A stretch of DNA of 32,303 nt from an uncultured Pelagibacteraceae bacterium (GTDB lineage: Bacteria > Pseudomonadota > Alphaproteobacteria > Pelagibacterales > Pelagibacteraceae). Shown piece by piece: positions 9,047 to 18,362 of this stretch; positions within the stretch are counted from its first letter, which is position 1, and the number at the start of each line of letters is the position of its first letter. The stretch is taken from assembly GCA_902632665.1 (NCBI GenBank), contig CACPDT010000007.1:1-32303 (forward strand). The letters are read 5' to 3'. A program made the translations under genes and the position numbers. The notes beneath the pieces were generated by a model. It did no database searches. It had not been told where the DNA came from and was given only the letters and a program-made list of their open reading frames with translations.

Positions 9047-10075
9047 ATGTCTGATCCAGTAATCAAATGTGAAAATGTTTATAAAATTTTTGGAGCAAAT
9101 GCTCAAAAGATGCTTCAAGACTCAAATGGTAATGTTGACGCTAAAACTTTTCAAGATAATGGCTGTATCGTTGGTGTAAATAATGCTTCCTTTGAAGTTT
9201 CTAAAGGAGAGATGTTAGTTGTTATGGGCTTATCAGGCTCAGGGAAATCAACTTTATTAAGATGTATTTCACGATTAACAGATGCAACAGGTGGAAAAAT
9301 TTTTATAGAAGGCCAGGATCTTTTACAATTAAATAATAAAGACTTAATCAATCTTAGAAGAAATAAAATGGGAATGGTTTTTCAAAGCTTTGCATTACTT
9401 CCACATAAAACTGTTGTTGAAAATATAGCTTTTCCACTTCAAATTAAAGGTGTTAAGACTGAAGACAGTATTAGTAAAGCAATGGATATGGTTAAACTAG
9501 TTGGTCTTGATGGCAGGGAAAACTATTTTCCAAGAGAACTTTCAGGAGGACAGCAACAAAGAGTAGGTATTGCAAGGTCTCTAGCAGTTGAGCCTGATAT
9601 TTGGTTTCTAGATGAACCTTTTTCAGCTTTGGATCCATTAATTAGAAAAGAGATGCAGGATGAGTTTTTAAGACTTCAAGAAAAATTACAAAAAACAATT
9701 ATGTTTATCACTCATGATTTTGATGAAGCCCTAAAACTTGCTGATCGTATTGCAATTATGAAGGATGGTATAATTGAACAACTAGATACACCTGCCAATA
9801 TTGTTTTAAACCCAGCTACAGAATATGTCAGAAAATTTACTGAAGAAGTACCAAGAGAAAAAGTTTTATTAATTAAAGATGTCATGGAGATATCTAAAGA
9901 TAACTTAGGTGATTTAAAAGTTTCAAAAGATGAAATTATAGAAAATGTTGCTGAAAAAATTCTCACTCAAGAAAAATCAGTAGCTGTAATAGATGATAAC
10001 GATCAAATTGTGGGTTCTATCAATCCAACTAAAATAATTAATACAGTTTTTGGGGGAAGAAAGAATAATAATTGA
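9047..10075 (+). CDS. ABC transporter ATP-binding protein (ProV/OpuAA type), TMAO transporter ATPase
   Basis: 342 aa; Walker A GLSGSGKST, signature LSGGQQQRVGIARSL, Walker B IWFLDEP, C-terminal CBS-like region. Subunit letter (tmoV/tmoW) left unassigned. Confidence 0.88.
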   Translation: MSDPVIKCENVYKIFGANAQKMLQDSNGNVDAKTFQDNGCIVGVNNASFEVSKGEMLVVMGLSGSGKSTLLRCISRLTDATGGKIFIEGQDLLQLNNKDLINLRRNKMGMVFQSFALLPHKTVVENIAFPLQIKGVKTEDSISKAMDMVKLVGLDGRENYFPRELSGGQQQRVGIARSLAVEPDIWFLDEPFSALDPLIRKEMQDEFLRLQEKLQKTIMFITHDFDEALKLADRIAIMKDGIIEQLDTPANIVLNPATEYVRKFTEEVPREKVLLIKDVMEISKDNLGDLKVSKDEIIENVAEKILTQEKSVAVIDDNDQIVGSINPTKIINTVFGGRKNNN

Positions 10076-10077
10076 TT

Positions 10078-12231
10078 ATGGAACTTTTAAAAAAATATCC
10101 AAAAACATTTCAGTGGTTATTTTTATTAGTCGTATTTTTTGCTTTATGTTTCGCAATTGAAGTTCCAGAAACGTACAAATTCATTCGTGGTCAAGCAGAA
10201 TTTGTAAAAGATCCAAATCAAAGTAGCTATATCTTTTTAGGCAAAGAGGTGAGATATTATGCTTTTGATGTCTTTTGGAGACTGCCACCATTACTTGGAT
10301 GGTTGCCTATTTGGATTAATGACTCATTATTTTTCTTAATGAACGAATGGATGCCGATTGAAGTTTGGAATGAAGATACGCAAGAATTTAAAAGTCGCCC
10401 GATAGTTTTACAAATAAGCAGAAATTTGACTGCCTTCATGACTTTTTTGATAGAACTAATAAGAGAGATTTTATTAGGCGGTCTTGAGACTATAGTTGCA
10501 TTTACTAGTTGGGATTGGATAGATAAAAATCCATGGGCTGAATTACCAGGATTACCTTGGACTATCGTTGCAGCAGGTGCAGCGCTACTTTCATACAAGC
10601 TAAGCGGCAAAGGTCTAGCTTTGTTTGCAGGTTTAACAATGATTTATATTTCTGTATTTGGTCAATGGAAACCTTCTATGCAAACTCTCTCATTTATTTT
10701 AGTTGCAGCTCCACTATCGTTTATTTTTGGTTTAGGATTGGGAATAGCAGCTTTTAAAAGTAAACGTGTAGAAAAAGCTTTATATCCAATATTACTGGTA
10801 ATGCAGACAATGCCACAATACGCTGTATTGGTACCAGCGTTGGTTCTTTTTGGAGTAGGTGATCATGCTGCAGTAATTATTACTATGGTTGTAGCAATAC
10901 CACCGATGATATTATTGACATTACTAGGTTTAAGAGCAGTGCCTCCAGAGGTTATTGAAGCGGGTAGAATGAGTGGATGTAATAATTTTCAATTAATGTT
11001 TAAAGTATTAATTCCAACTGCAAGAAGAGATATTTTAATTGGGGTAAATCAAGTCATCATGGTGTGTTTTTCGATGGCAGTAATTTCAGCATTTATTGGA
11101 GCAAAAGGTTTAGGATTCAATTTATTATTAGCACTAAACCAACTAAACATTGGATTGGCCTTAGAGGCAGGCTTATGTATTAGTTTAATTGCAATTCTTT
11201 TAGATAAGATGTCTTTGGCATGGGCTAATAAACAAACGGATTATTTTGGTAATCTTACCTTTTATCAAAGAAACAAAAATTTTTTATTTTTTGGTATTAT
11301 ATTTGTTATTGGAATAGTACTCGCTTATGTTGGAACTTTTTTATTTAAAGATACTTTTAATTATTTATTTGAAATTCCACATAATAAAGGAATATCAACT
11401 GCTGATTTTTGGAATAAAGGAGTAGATTGGATTTTTGAGACTTTCTTTGTATATATCAAAGCGTTTAATACATGGTTGATACAGGATGTGCTTCAGCCAA
11501 TGAGAGCACTTTATCTAAGAATGCCTGCAATAGCTACAATAGTTTTGGTTGTTGGTGCAGGGTATCTGATTGGTGGCTTACGTTCAGCGTTGATAGTGTG
11601 TCTTTTAACTTTATTTATCGCATTTAGCCCTTGGTGGGATAGAGCTTTGGTCACAACATATATGGCAACTTTCGGAGTTATAGTTTCTTGTTTGATTGGG
11701 TTTACTGTTGGAACTTTATGTTTTCAAAATAAACATTCAGCAAACTTTATGTTAGGTGTTTGTGATATTTTTCAAACATTCCCATCTTTTGTCTATTTAA
11801 TTCCAGTGATGATGTTGTTCGGTATTACTGATACGTCTGTGCTTATAGCAGTTATAGTTTATGCGACAATACCGGCTACAAGATATACAATTGAGGGACT
11901 AAGAAGTGTTCCAGCTGGACTACATGATGCAGCAACTATGTCAGGTGTAAATAAATTTCAAAGACTAACTAAAATAGAATTTCCTTTGGCTTTTCCACAT
12001 ATGATGCTTGGTATAAATCAGACAATTGTATTTGCTTTGTTTATGGTGATCATAGGAGCATTTATTGGAACAGAAGATTTGGGTCAATACATTTTAAAAG
12101 CATTATCAGATAAAAAAGGTGCTGGAATTGGATTAACGCTTGGCATCTGCGTAGCTTTTATTGCTTTAATATTTGATAACTTAATTAGAGCTTATGTTCA
12201 AAAAAGAAAAAAACACCTGGGTATTGATTAA
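10078..12231 (+). CDS. ABC transporter permease with two fused binding-protein-dependent transport domains (TMAO transporter permease)
   Basis: ~717 aa. Two EAA-like loops: PPEVIEAGRMSGCNNFQLMFKVLIPTA and PAGLHDAATMSGVNKFQRLTKIEFPLA. The ORF track starts at TTG 10072; ATG at 10078, just after the ATPase stop, is the more conservative start. Confidence 0.88.
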   Translation: MELLKKYPKTFQWLFLLVVFFALCFAIEVPETYKFIRGQAEFVKDPNQSSYIFLGKEVRYYAFDVFWRLPPLLGWLPIWINDSLFFLMNEWMPIEVWNEDTQEFKSRPIVLQISRNLTAFMTFLIELIREILLGGLETIVAFTSWDWIDKNPWAELPGLPWTIVAAGAALLSYKLSGKGLALFAGLTMIYISVFGQWKPSMQTLSFILVAAPLSFIFGLGLGIAAFKSKRVEKALYPILLVMQTMPQYAVLVPALVLFGVGDHAAVIITMVVAIPPMILLTLLGLRAVPPEVIEAGRMSGCNNFQLMFKVLIPTARRDILIGVNQVIMVCFSMAVISAFIGAKGLGFNLLLALNQLNIGLALEAGLCISLIAILLDKMSLAWANKQTDYFGNLTFYQRNKNFLFFGIIFVIGIVLAYVGTFLFKDTFNYLFEIPHNKGISTADFWNKGVDWIFETFFVYIKAFNTWLIQDVLQPMRALYLRMPAIATIVLVVGAGYLIGGLRSALIVCLLTLFIAFSPWWDRALVTTYMATFGVIVSCLIGFTVGTLCFQNKHSANFMLGVCDIFQTFPSFVYLIPVMMLFGITDTSVLIAVIVYATIPATRYTIEGLRSVPAGLHDAATMSGVNKFQRLTKIEFPLAFPHMMLGINQTIVFALFMVIIGAFIGTEDLGQYILKALSDKKGAGIGLTLGICVAFIALIFDNLIRAYVQKRKKHLGID

Positions 12232-12238
12232 TTTAAGT

Positions 12239-13570
12239 TTATTTATCTAAAAAAGATTTTGAAGAGTCATCCATAGCAGTTGCCCATGGAGTATGATGTA
12301 TTGGAGCAATGGAACCAGTTACAGGTGATGAAAAAGATTTATTTCTGTAAGTTGAAATATCCTCAACTTTGTGATGTTCCCACTCCTTAAAGTGTTTTCT
12401 AATTAACTCAAAATCAATTTTTGGATAATCAGACATTTCATGAAGCTCTTTTGTATACTCAGTTTGAAAATCAATCATTTGATCAGGATTTTCTAGTTTT
12501 TCTTCCATTGCGACCCACTTATCAATATCTTTTTTAACTTCACTATCATTAGGTATTTTAATCTTATTCATAATCACATCTCTTGCGTACCAAGCTTGGC
12601 AATCAAACATATTAAACGTATGGAATTGATCTTGCATTCCAAGATATAAAAGTTTGTGATTATCTTGCCAAACTACTCCTTTAAATAATTTTGGTGGATA
12701 CAACCTATTTCTAGTTTTTAATTGTAAATTCTCTTCTAAAAAAGGAAAATGGTGCAGATAACCAGTGCATAAAATTACAACATCAGCTTCTTGTTCAGTT
12801 CCATCTTTAAATATTGCTTTTTTTCCAACTAATTTATCTAGATAATGAACTTCTTTCATACCCTCGGGCCATTTAAATCCCATCGGATTATGTCTGTAAC
12901 CAATGGTAACACTCTTGGCTCCGTATTTATTACACTGAAGAGCAATATCCTCTGCTGAATAGCTACTACCTAGCACTATAACATTTTTATCTCTAAATTC
13001 CTCTGCATCTCTAAAATCATGTGAGTGCATAATTCTTCCTGGAAAAGAACTCATTCCCTCATACTCTGGAATAAATGGAACCGAAAAATGACCCGTAGAA
13101 ACTACTACATAATCAAAGTTATCTTTTAAAATTTTATTATTAACTTTATCTTGATAACTCAGCTCAAACTTATCGTCTTTAAAAATTGTATTAACAACTC
13201 TAGTATTAAATTTAATCTTATTTTTTAAATTTCCCTTACTTACTCTCCCAACAATATAATCAAATAAAACTTCTCTAGGTGGAAAAGATGGTATCGGTTT
13301 TCCAAAATGTTCATCAAAGGAGTAATCTGCAAATTCTAAACATTCTTTTGGCCCATTGGACCAAAGATATCTGTACATACTATTTGGAACTGGATCACCA
13401 TACTGATCAGAACCTGTTCTCCAACTATAATTCCATAATCCTCCCCAAGTTTCTTGTTTCTCAAAACAAACCACCTCAGGTATTTTTTCACCATTTTTTT
13501 CTGCTAGTTCAAAGGCTCTCAACATTGATAAGCCACAAGGTCCTGCACCAATAATCGCTACTTTTGACAT
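12239..13570 (-). CDS. tmm: Trimethylamine monooxygenase-type flavin-containing monooxygenase
   Basis: 443 aa; FAD motif AIIGAGPCGLS, FMO fingerprint FPGRIMHSHDFRD, NADPH motif VIVLGSSYSAEDIALQ. Located with TMAO uptake and demethylation genes. Confidence 0.85.
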   Translation of the reverse strand: MSKVAIIGAGPCGLSMLRAFELAEKNGEKIPEVVCFEKQETWGGLWNYSWRTGSDQYGDPVPNSMYRYLWSNGPKECLEFADYSFDEHFGKPIPSFPPREVLFDYIVGRVSKGNLKNKIKFNTRVVNTIFKDDKFELSYQDKVNNKILKDNFDYVVVSTGHFSVPFIPEYEGMSSFPGRIMHSHDFRDAEEFRDKNVIVLGSSYSAEDIALQCNKYGAKSVTIGYRHNPMGFKWPEGMKEVHYLDKLVGKKAIFKDGTEQEADVVILCTGYLHHFPFLEENLQLKTRNRLYPPKLFKGVVWQDNHKLLYLGMQDQFHTFNMFDCQAWYARDVIMNKIKIPNDSEVKKDIDKWVAMEEKLENPDQMIDFQTEYTKELHEMSDYPKIDFELIRKHFKEWEHHKVEDISTYRNKSFSSPVTGSIAPIHHTPWATAMDDSSKSFLDK

Positions 13571-13648
13571 TAAATTATAAAAATTAATAATTTTTAAATG
13601 TATTTTACTAACAAAATGGCCACAATTACAATAAAATAATTATTAGTT

Positions 13649-14608
13649 ATGAAAAATATCTTAATCATAGGTGGTGGCGCTATGGGTTCGGCTTTTACAT
13701 TTCCTTGTATAGATAATAATAATAGAGTTACAATAACCGAGCCTTATAGCAAAAGATTTATTAAGGATTTATCTTCAAAATATAAATATCATTCTTCACT
13801 CAAAGTAAAACTTCCAAAAAAAGTAAGATTTAAAACCTTTTCTAAAAATTTATTAATAGAAAAATTTGATTTGATAGTTGTAGCTTTGAGTTTGTCTGGA
13901 ATAAACTTTATAGGTGAAGAGTTAAAAAGACTAAAGGTAAAAGCTCCAATTTTAGTTTTGACCAAAGGTTTAAAGTATGACAGAAAACTTAATAAAGTAT
14001 TTACAATTTCTGACCAACTAAAAAAAATCTATAACTTAAGAAATATTTTTGTTTTAAAAGGTCCATGTTTAGCCAAAGAACTGGCACGAAAAAAAAAAAC
14101 AAGTGTTATTATTGCAAATCAAAATATTAAGGCCGCAAAAGATATTGGTAGATTTATATCTACCAAATATTATTTAATAGAATATTCAAAAGATGTTGTT
14201 GGTATTGAGGTTAGTTCAGCAATTAAAAATATATATTCCATGATAATAGGAGCTGGACAAAATTTGAATACGTCATCAAATTTATTTCAAAAATCAATGA
14301 ATGAAATGAAATATTTTATAAGATATTTTAAAGGTAAAGAAGAGACAATTTTAGGTTTAGCTGGTGTTGGAGATTTGTATGTAAGTGCTGCTGGTGGAAG
14401 AAATAGTAAAATGGGTAGTTATTTAGGTAGAGGATATACATTTAAATCAGCAAAAAAAAAATTTATGTTAAAAGATACTGTTGAAGGTGAGCAGCTTGCG
14501 AGAGAAATTGCTCCTTTTATTTTAAAGAAAATTAGTAAAAAAAATATTCCCTTGATGATGAGTTTACTAAAAGCAATCTTAAAAAATAAAAAACTAAAGA
14601 TTAATTAA
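13649..14608 (+). CDS. Divergent glycerol-3-phosphate dehydrogenase (GpsA)-family NAD(P) oxidoreductase
   Basis: 319 aa; ILIIGGGAMGSAF Rossmann start, LKGPCLAKELA, IEVSSAIKNIYSMIIGAGQN, LGLAGVGDLYVSA correspond to GpsA motifs but several are non-standard. Confidence 0.75.
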   Translation: MKNILIIGGGAMGSAFTFPCIDNNNRVTITEPYSKRFIKDLSSKYKYHSSLKVKLPKKVRFKTFSKNLLIEKFDLIVVALSLSGINFIGEELKRLKVKAPILVLTKGLKYDRKLNKVFTISDQLKKIYNLRNIFVLKGPCLAKELARKKKTSVIIANQNIKAAKDIGRFISTKYYLIEYSKDVVGIEVSSAIKNIYSMIIGAGQNLNTSSNLFQKSMNEMKYFIRYFKGKEETILGLAGVGDLYVSAAGGRNSKMGSYLGRGYTFKSAKKKFMLKDTVEGEQLAREIAPFILKKISKKNIPLMMSLLKAILKNKKLKIN

Positions 14609-14616
14609 TTATATTT

Positions 14617-15777
14617 ATGAAAATTAATTGGAATTATCCAACAACAGTTTGGGTAGGAGAAAATAGAATTAATGAACTGAGTGAAGCTTGTAAAAATCTA
14701 AATGTAAGTAAACCATTATTTGTTACTGATAAAGATTTAGTAAACTTGCCTTTTATAAAAAATATCATTTCTGATAATCTTAAAAAATTCAACGAATTAG
14801 AGGTTTTTTCGAATTTCACCGGTAACCCGATTGGTGAAAATGTTGAAGAGGGTGTTGTTGAATTTAAAAAAAAAAATTGTGATGGTATTATAGCGATTGG
14901 TGGAGGTAGTGCCCTTGACGTTGGTAAAGCAATCGGTTTTATGTCTGCTCAAACAAGACCTATTTGGGACTTTGAGGATATCGGTGAAAACTGGAAAAGA
15001 GCTTCAACAGAGAACATCCCTTCAATTATTGCAATACCAACAACAGCTGGAACAGGATCAGAAACAGGAAGAGCGTCTGCAATTATTAACAAAAAAACTG
15101 GAATAAAAAAGATTATATTTCATCCAAAAATTTTACCATCAGTTGTTATATTAGATCCTCTATTAACATTAGATCTTTCCCCACGATTAACCGCAGCAAC
15201 AGGTATGGATGCATTAGCTCACAATCTTGAGGCGTTTTGTGCACCCAACTTTCATCCAATGGCAGATGGAATAGCTTTGGAAGGGATGAAATTAATTAAA
15301 GATTCACTTTTAATAGCTTTTGAGGACGGAAAAAATATTGATGCACGACAAAAGTTATTATCCGCCTCATCTATGGGCTCTACAGCATTTCAGAAGGGAT
15401 TAGGTGCAATACACTCATTGAGTCATCCAATTAACTCACAGTTTAATGTCCATCATGGTTTATCTAATGCAATTTTTATGCCATACGTTTTGACATTTAA
15501 TAAATCTTCAATCGAAAAAAAAATAGTTACTATATGTGATTATCTGGATTTAAAAAAAAATTTTGAAAGTTTCTTAGAATGGATCTTGGATTTAAGAAGT
15601 AATTTGAACATTCCAAATAAATTATCTGATCTAATCGATTGCACTAAAATAAATCTTGATCAATTATCTCAGATGGCACTAGAAGATCCCTCAACCAGTG
15701 GAAATCCAAAAAAAGTAAATAAAGATGATTTAAAAAAGATTTACGAATACAGTATTTCAGGAAAATTATTTAAATGA
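14617..15777 (+). CDS. Iron-containing alcohol dehydrogenase family protein
   Basis: 386 aa; IIAIGGGSALDVGKAIG, IPTTAGTGSE, GMDALAHNLEAF, HSLSHPINSQFNVHHG are Fe-ADH motifs including the metal-binding histidines. Confidence 0.9.
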   Translation: MKINWNYPTTVWVGENRINELSEACKNLNVSKPLFVTDKDLVNLPFIKNIISDNLKKFNELEVFSNFTGNPIGENVEEGVVEFKKKNCDGIIAIGGGSALDVGKAIGFMSAQTRPIWDFEDIGENWKRASTENIPSIIAIPTTAGTGSETGRASAIINKKTGIKKIIFHPKILPSVVILDPLLTLDLSPRLTAATGMDALAHNLEAFCAPNFHPMADGIALEGMKLIKDSLLIAFEDGKNIDARQKLLSASSMGSTAFQKGLGAIHSLSHPINSQFNVHHGLSNAIFMPYVLTFNKSSIEKKIVTICDYLDLKKNFESFLEWILDLRSNLNIPNKLSDLIDCTKINLDQLSQMALEDPSTSGNPKKVNKDDLKKIYEYSISGKLFK

Positions 15778-16556
15778 AAAAAATACTTATAGTCGAGGGA
15801 AATCCCAGAAAAGAGAATGAGAGTTTTCAAAAAGTAGGAATACAAACACACACTGAAAGTTTAAAAGATAGCCTCAATTATTTTGTAGAGGAATTAAAAT
15901 TGGATGTAGTAAATCCATCATCTGATGAGAGTATCGAGTCAGTGAAAAGTAATCTTTCAAATTATGATGGATTAATTTGGGGTGGTAGTAGTCTAAATAT
16001 TTATAATAACACCCCTGAAATAAGAAAACAGATTGAATTCATGAAAGAATGTCAAAAAAAAGTTGTAAATATTTTAGCAATATGTTGGGGTATGCAGGTA
16101 GCCGTAACTGCTGCCGGAGGAGAAGTAAAAAAAGCAGATAATTCACATATTGGTATAGCTAATGAAATTATAATTAATGAGATTGGTCAAGATCACCCGC
16201 TTTATCAAAAAAAAGATAAAAAATTCAATTCACCTGCTTTTAATTTTGATGAAGTCAAAATACTCCCGAAAAATGCAATCTGTTTAGCGTCAAATAAAAT
16301 AAATAAAGTTCAAAGTTTATATTTTGAAACAAATGAAAGTAAAGTTTGGGGTTTACAATATCACCCTGAGATAACTTATGAGAAAATGATAAGTTTAATT
16401 AAATTTAGAAAAGATAGATTAATAAATTTAAGAAAAGTTTTTAAAGATGAAAAAGATATTGAAAATCATATATCTTTTATCAAAAAAGAAATTTTAGTCA
16501 CAAACAAAGATAAAAGAATGATGGAGTTAAAAAACTGGTTAAAGAGTCTAAATTAA
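15774..16556 (+). CDS. Stand-alone class I glutamine amidotransferase (GuaA-type GATase) domain protein
   Basis: 260 aa; Cys nucleophile elbow [11 protein letters not shown] and catalytic His/Glu WGLQYHPEI. Starts with a 4-bp overlap with the Fe-ADH stop. Confidence 0.85.
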   Translation: MKKILIVEGNPRKENESFQKVGIQTHTESLKDSLNYFVEELKLDVVNPSSDESIESVKSNLSNYDGLIWGGSSLNIYNNTPEIRKQIEFMKECQKKVVNILAICWGMQVAVTAAGGEVKKADNSHIGIANEIIINEIGQDHPLYQKKDKKFNSPAFNFDEVKILPKNAICLASNKINKVQSLYFETNESKVWGLQYHPEITYEKMISLIKFRKDRLINLRKVFKDEKDIENHISFIKKEILVTNKDKRMMELKNWLKSLN

Positions 16557-18238
16557 AATAAGCCTTCTATTTCGCCTTTTTTGTTTAGTTTAATAGAGTC
16601 AGCTGCTGGCACTCTTGGCAAGCCCGGCATTGTCATGATTGCTCCACAAACCACAACTATGAATTCAGCACCAGACGATAATCTTATTTCTCTTATTGGT
16701 AATGCATGACCAGTTGGTGCACCTTTTAAATTGGGATCTGTTGAAAAACTATATTGAGTTTTTGCAACACAAATAGGTAATTCTCCATATCCAGATTCTT
16801 CAAAACTTTTGAGTTGTTCTCTAATTTTTGTGTCAGCTATAACTTCATCAGCTCTGTAAATTTCTTTTGCGATTGTTTCAATTTTTTTAAATAGAGGCGT
16901 TTTACTTTCATATAAGAATTTAAAATTAGCCTCATTTTTTTCACATAACTCAGTAACATGACTTGCTAATTCTTTCGTACCTTCACCTCCATTAGCCCAA
17001 TGTTTACAAAGACTTGCTTTTACCCCAAGCTTTTCACAAAACTCTATTAATTCTTTTACCTCTTTATCAGTATCTTTTATGAAATGATTTACAGCTATTG
17101 CAACTGGTAATCCAAACTTTTTTACATTTTCAATATGTCTTTGAAGATTAATCAATCCTTTTTTTAAAGCATCAACATTTTCATTTTTTAAATCATCTTT
17201 TGCAACTCCACCATGCATTTTTAATGCTCTAATAGTAGCAACAATCACAACGCAACTTGGTTTTAAATTTGATTTTCTACATTTAATATCAAGAAACTTT
17301 TCTGCACCAAGATCAGCACCAAAACCAGCTTCAGTCACAACATAATCTGCGAGTTTTAATCCAGCTTTAGTTGCAATAACAGAATTACATCCATGAGCGA
17401 TATTAGCGAATGGTCCCCCATGTATTATTGCAGGATTGTTCTCTAATGTTTGGGTCACATTAGGTCTTAAAGCTTCTTTTAACAGAACAGTCATAGGACC
17501 TTGTGCTTTTAAATCTTTTGCGTGAATAGGTTTTTTCTCTCTTGTATAAGCTATCGTTATATTTCCTATTCTTTTTTCTAAGTCTTCAAGATTATTTGCA
17601 AGACAAAAGATAGCCATAATTTCTGAAGCAACTGTAATATCAAAACCATCTTCTCTTGGAAAACCGTTTGCTACGCCACCAAGATTAATGTTAATTGATC
17701 TAAGAGCTCTATCATTCATATCCATTACTCTTTTCCAAACAATTCTTCTTACATCTATGTTCAATTTATTCCCCCAGTAGATATGATTGTCTATTAGTGC
17801 TGATAAAAGATTATGAGCAGATGTTATTGCGTGAAAATCACCTGTAAAATGAAGATTGATTTGTTCCATTGGCACAACTTGTGCATATCCACCACCTGCC
17901 GCACCACCTTTCATCCCAAAAGAAGGACCAAGACTTGGTTCTCTTAGGCAAACAATAGATTTTTTACCTATTTTATTTAATCCATCATTTAAACCTACTG
18001 ACGTAGTTGTTTTACCTTCCCCTGCTGGAGTAGGGGTAATAGCTGTTACTAAGATTAACTTTCCATCAGGTTTGTCTTTTAATTTTTCCAAATACTCCAG
18101 GTTTACTTTAGCAATATGTCTCCCCATCGGACTAAAGGCTGAGCTTTCATCTGGGACATTTACTTTAGCTAAAATATCCTTAATTGGTTGCATTTTAGCT
18201 TCTCTTGCTATTTGGATATCTGATTTTATGTCGCTCAT
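16553..18238 (-). CDS. fhs: Formate--tetrahydrofolate ligase
   Basis: 561 aa; [19 protein letters not shown]-loop, [76 protein letters not shown]; near full-length Fhs. Confidence 0.97.
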   Translation of the reverse strand: MSDIKSDIQIAREAKMQPIKDILAKVNVPDESSAFSPMGRHIAKVNLEYLEKLKDKPDGKLILVTAITPTPAGEGKTTTSVGLNDGLNKIGKKSIVCLREPSLGPSFGMKGGAAGGGYAQVVPMEQINLHFTGDFHAITSAHNLLSALIDNHIYWGNKLNIDVRRIVWKRVMDMNDRALRSININLGGVANGFPREDGFDITVASEIMAIFCLANNLEDLEKRIGNITIAYTREKKPIHAKDLKAQGPMTVLLKEALRPNVTQTLENNPAIIHGGPFANIAHGCNSVIATKAGLKLADYVVTEAGFGADLGAEKFLDIKCRKSNLKPSCVVIVATIRALKMHGGVAKDDLKNENVDALKKGLINLQRHIENVKKFGLPVAIAVNHFIKDTDKEVKELIEFCEKLGVKASLCKHWANGGEGTKELASHVTELCEKNEANFKFLYESKTPLFKKIETIAKEIYRADEVIADTKIREQLKSFEESGYGELPICVAKTQYSFSTDPNLKGAPTGHALPIREIRLSSGAEFIVVVCGAIMTMPGLPRVPAADSIKLNKKGEIEGLF

Positions 18239-18362
18239 TTAAACTTGTTAAATATAAAAAACTGGTCGATTAGTATCTCTTTTTAACACCTTTGGAAATA
18301 TCTAAAAATTATATATAAAAAAAATATGAACTATTTATATTCATTATTATAAATAATGGGTT

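Noticed and set aside
9151-9966. Minus-strand ORFs in the ABC ATPase (9151-9351, 9712-9966)
   Set aside because: Antisense to a clear ATPase with intact Walker motifs.
10072-10077. TTG start of the permease as given in the ORF track
   Set aside because: Overlaps the ATPase stop; ATG two codons later (10078) is an equally good start and more conservative. Cannot be settled from sequence alone.
13579-13595. AAAAATTAATAATTTTT inverted repeat between tmm and the GpsA-like gene
   Set aside because: Only A/T bases in very AT-rich DNA; too likely by chance to report as a regulator site.
17856-18242. Plus-strand ORF of 128 aa
   Set aside because: Antisense to the conserved N-terminal half of fhs; Pro-rich shadow ORF.
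18239-18362. Possible folate or SAM riboswitch upstream of fhs/soxB
   Set aside because: I could not build any known riboswitch core from this 124-bp spacer; covariance-model search (Rfam) would be needed.
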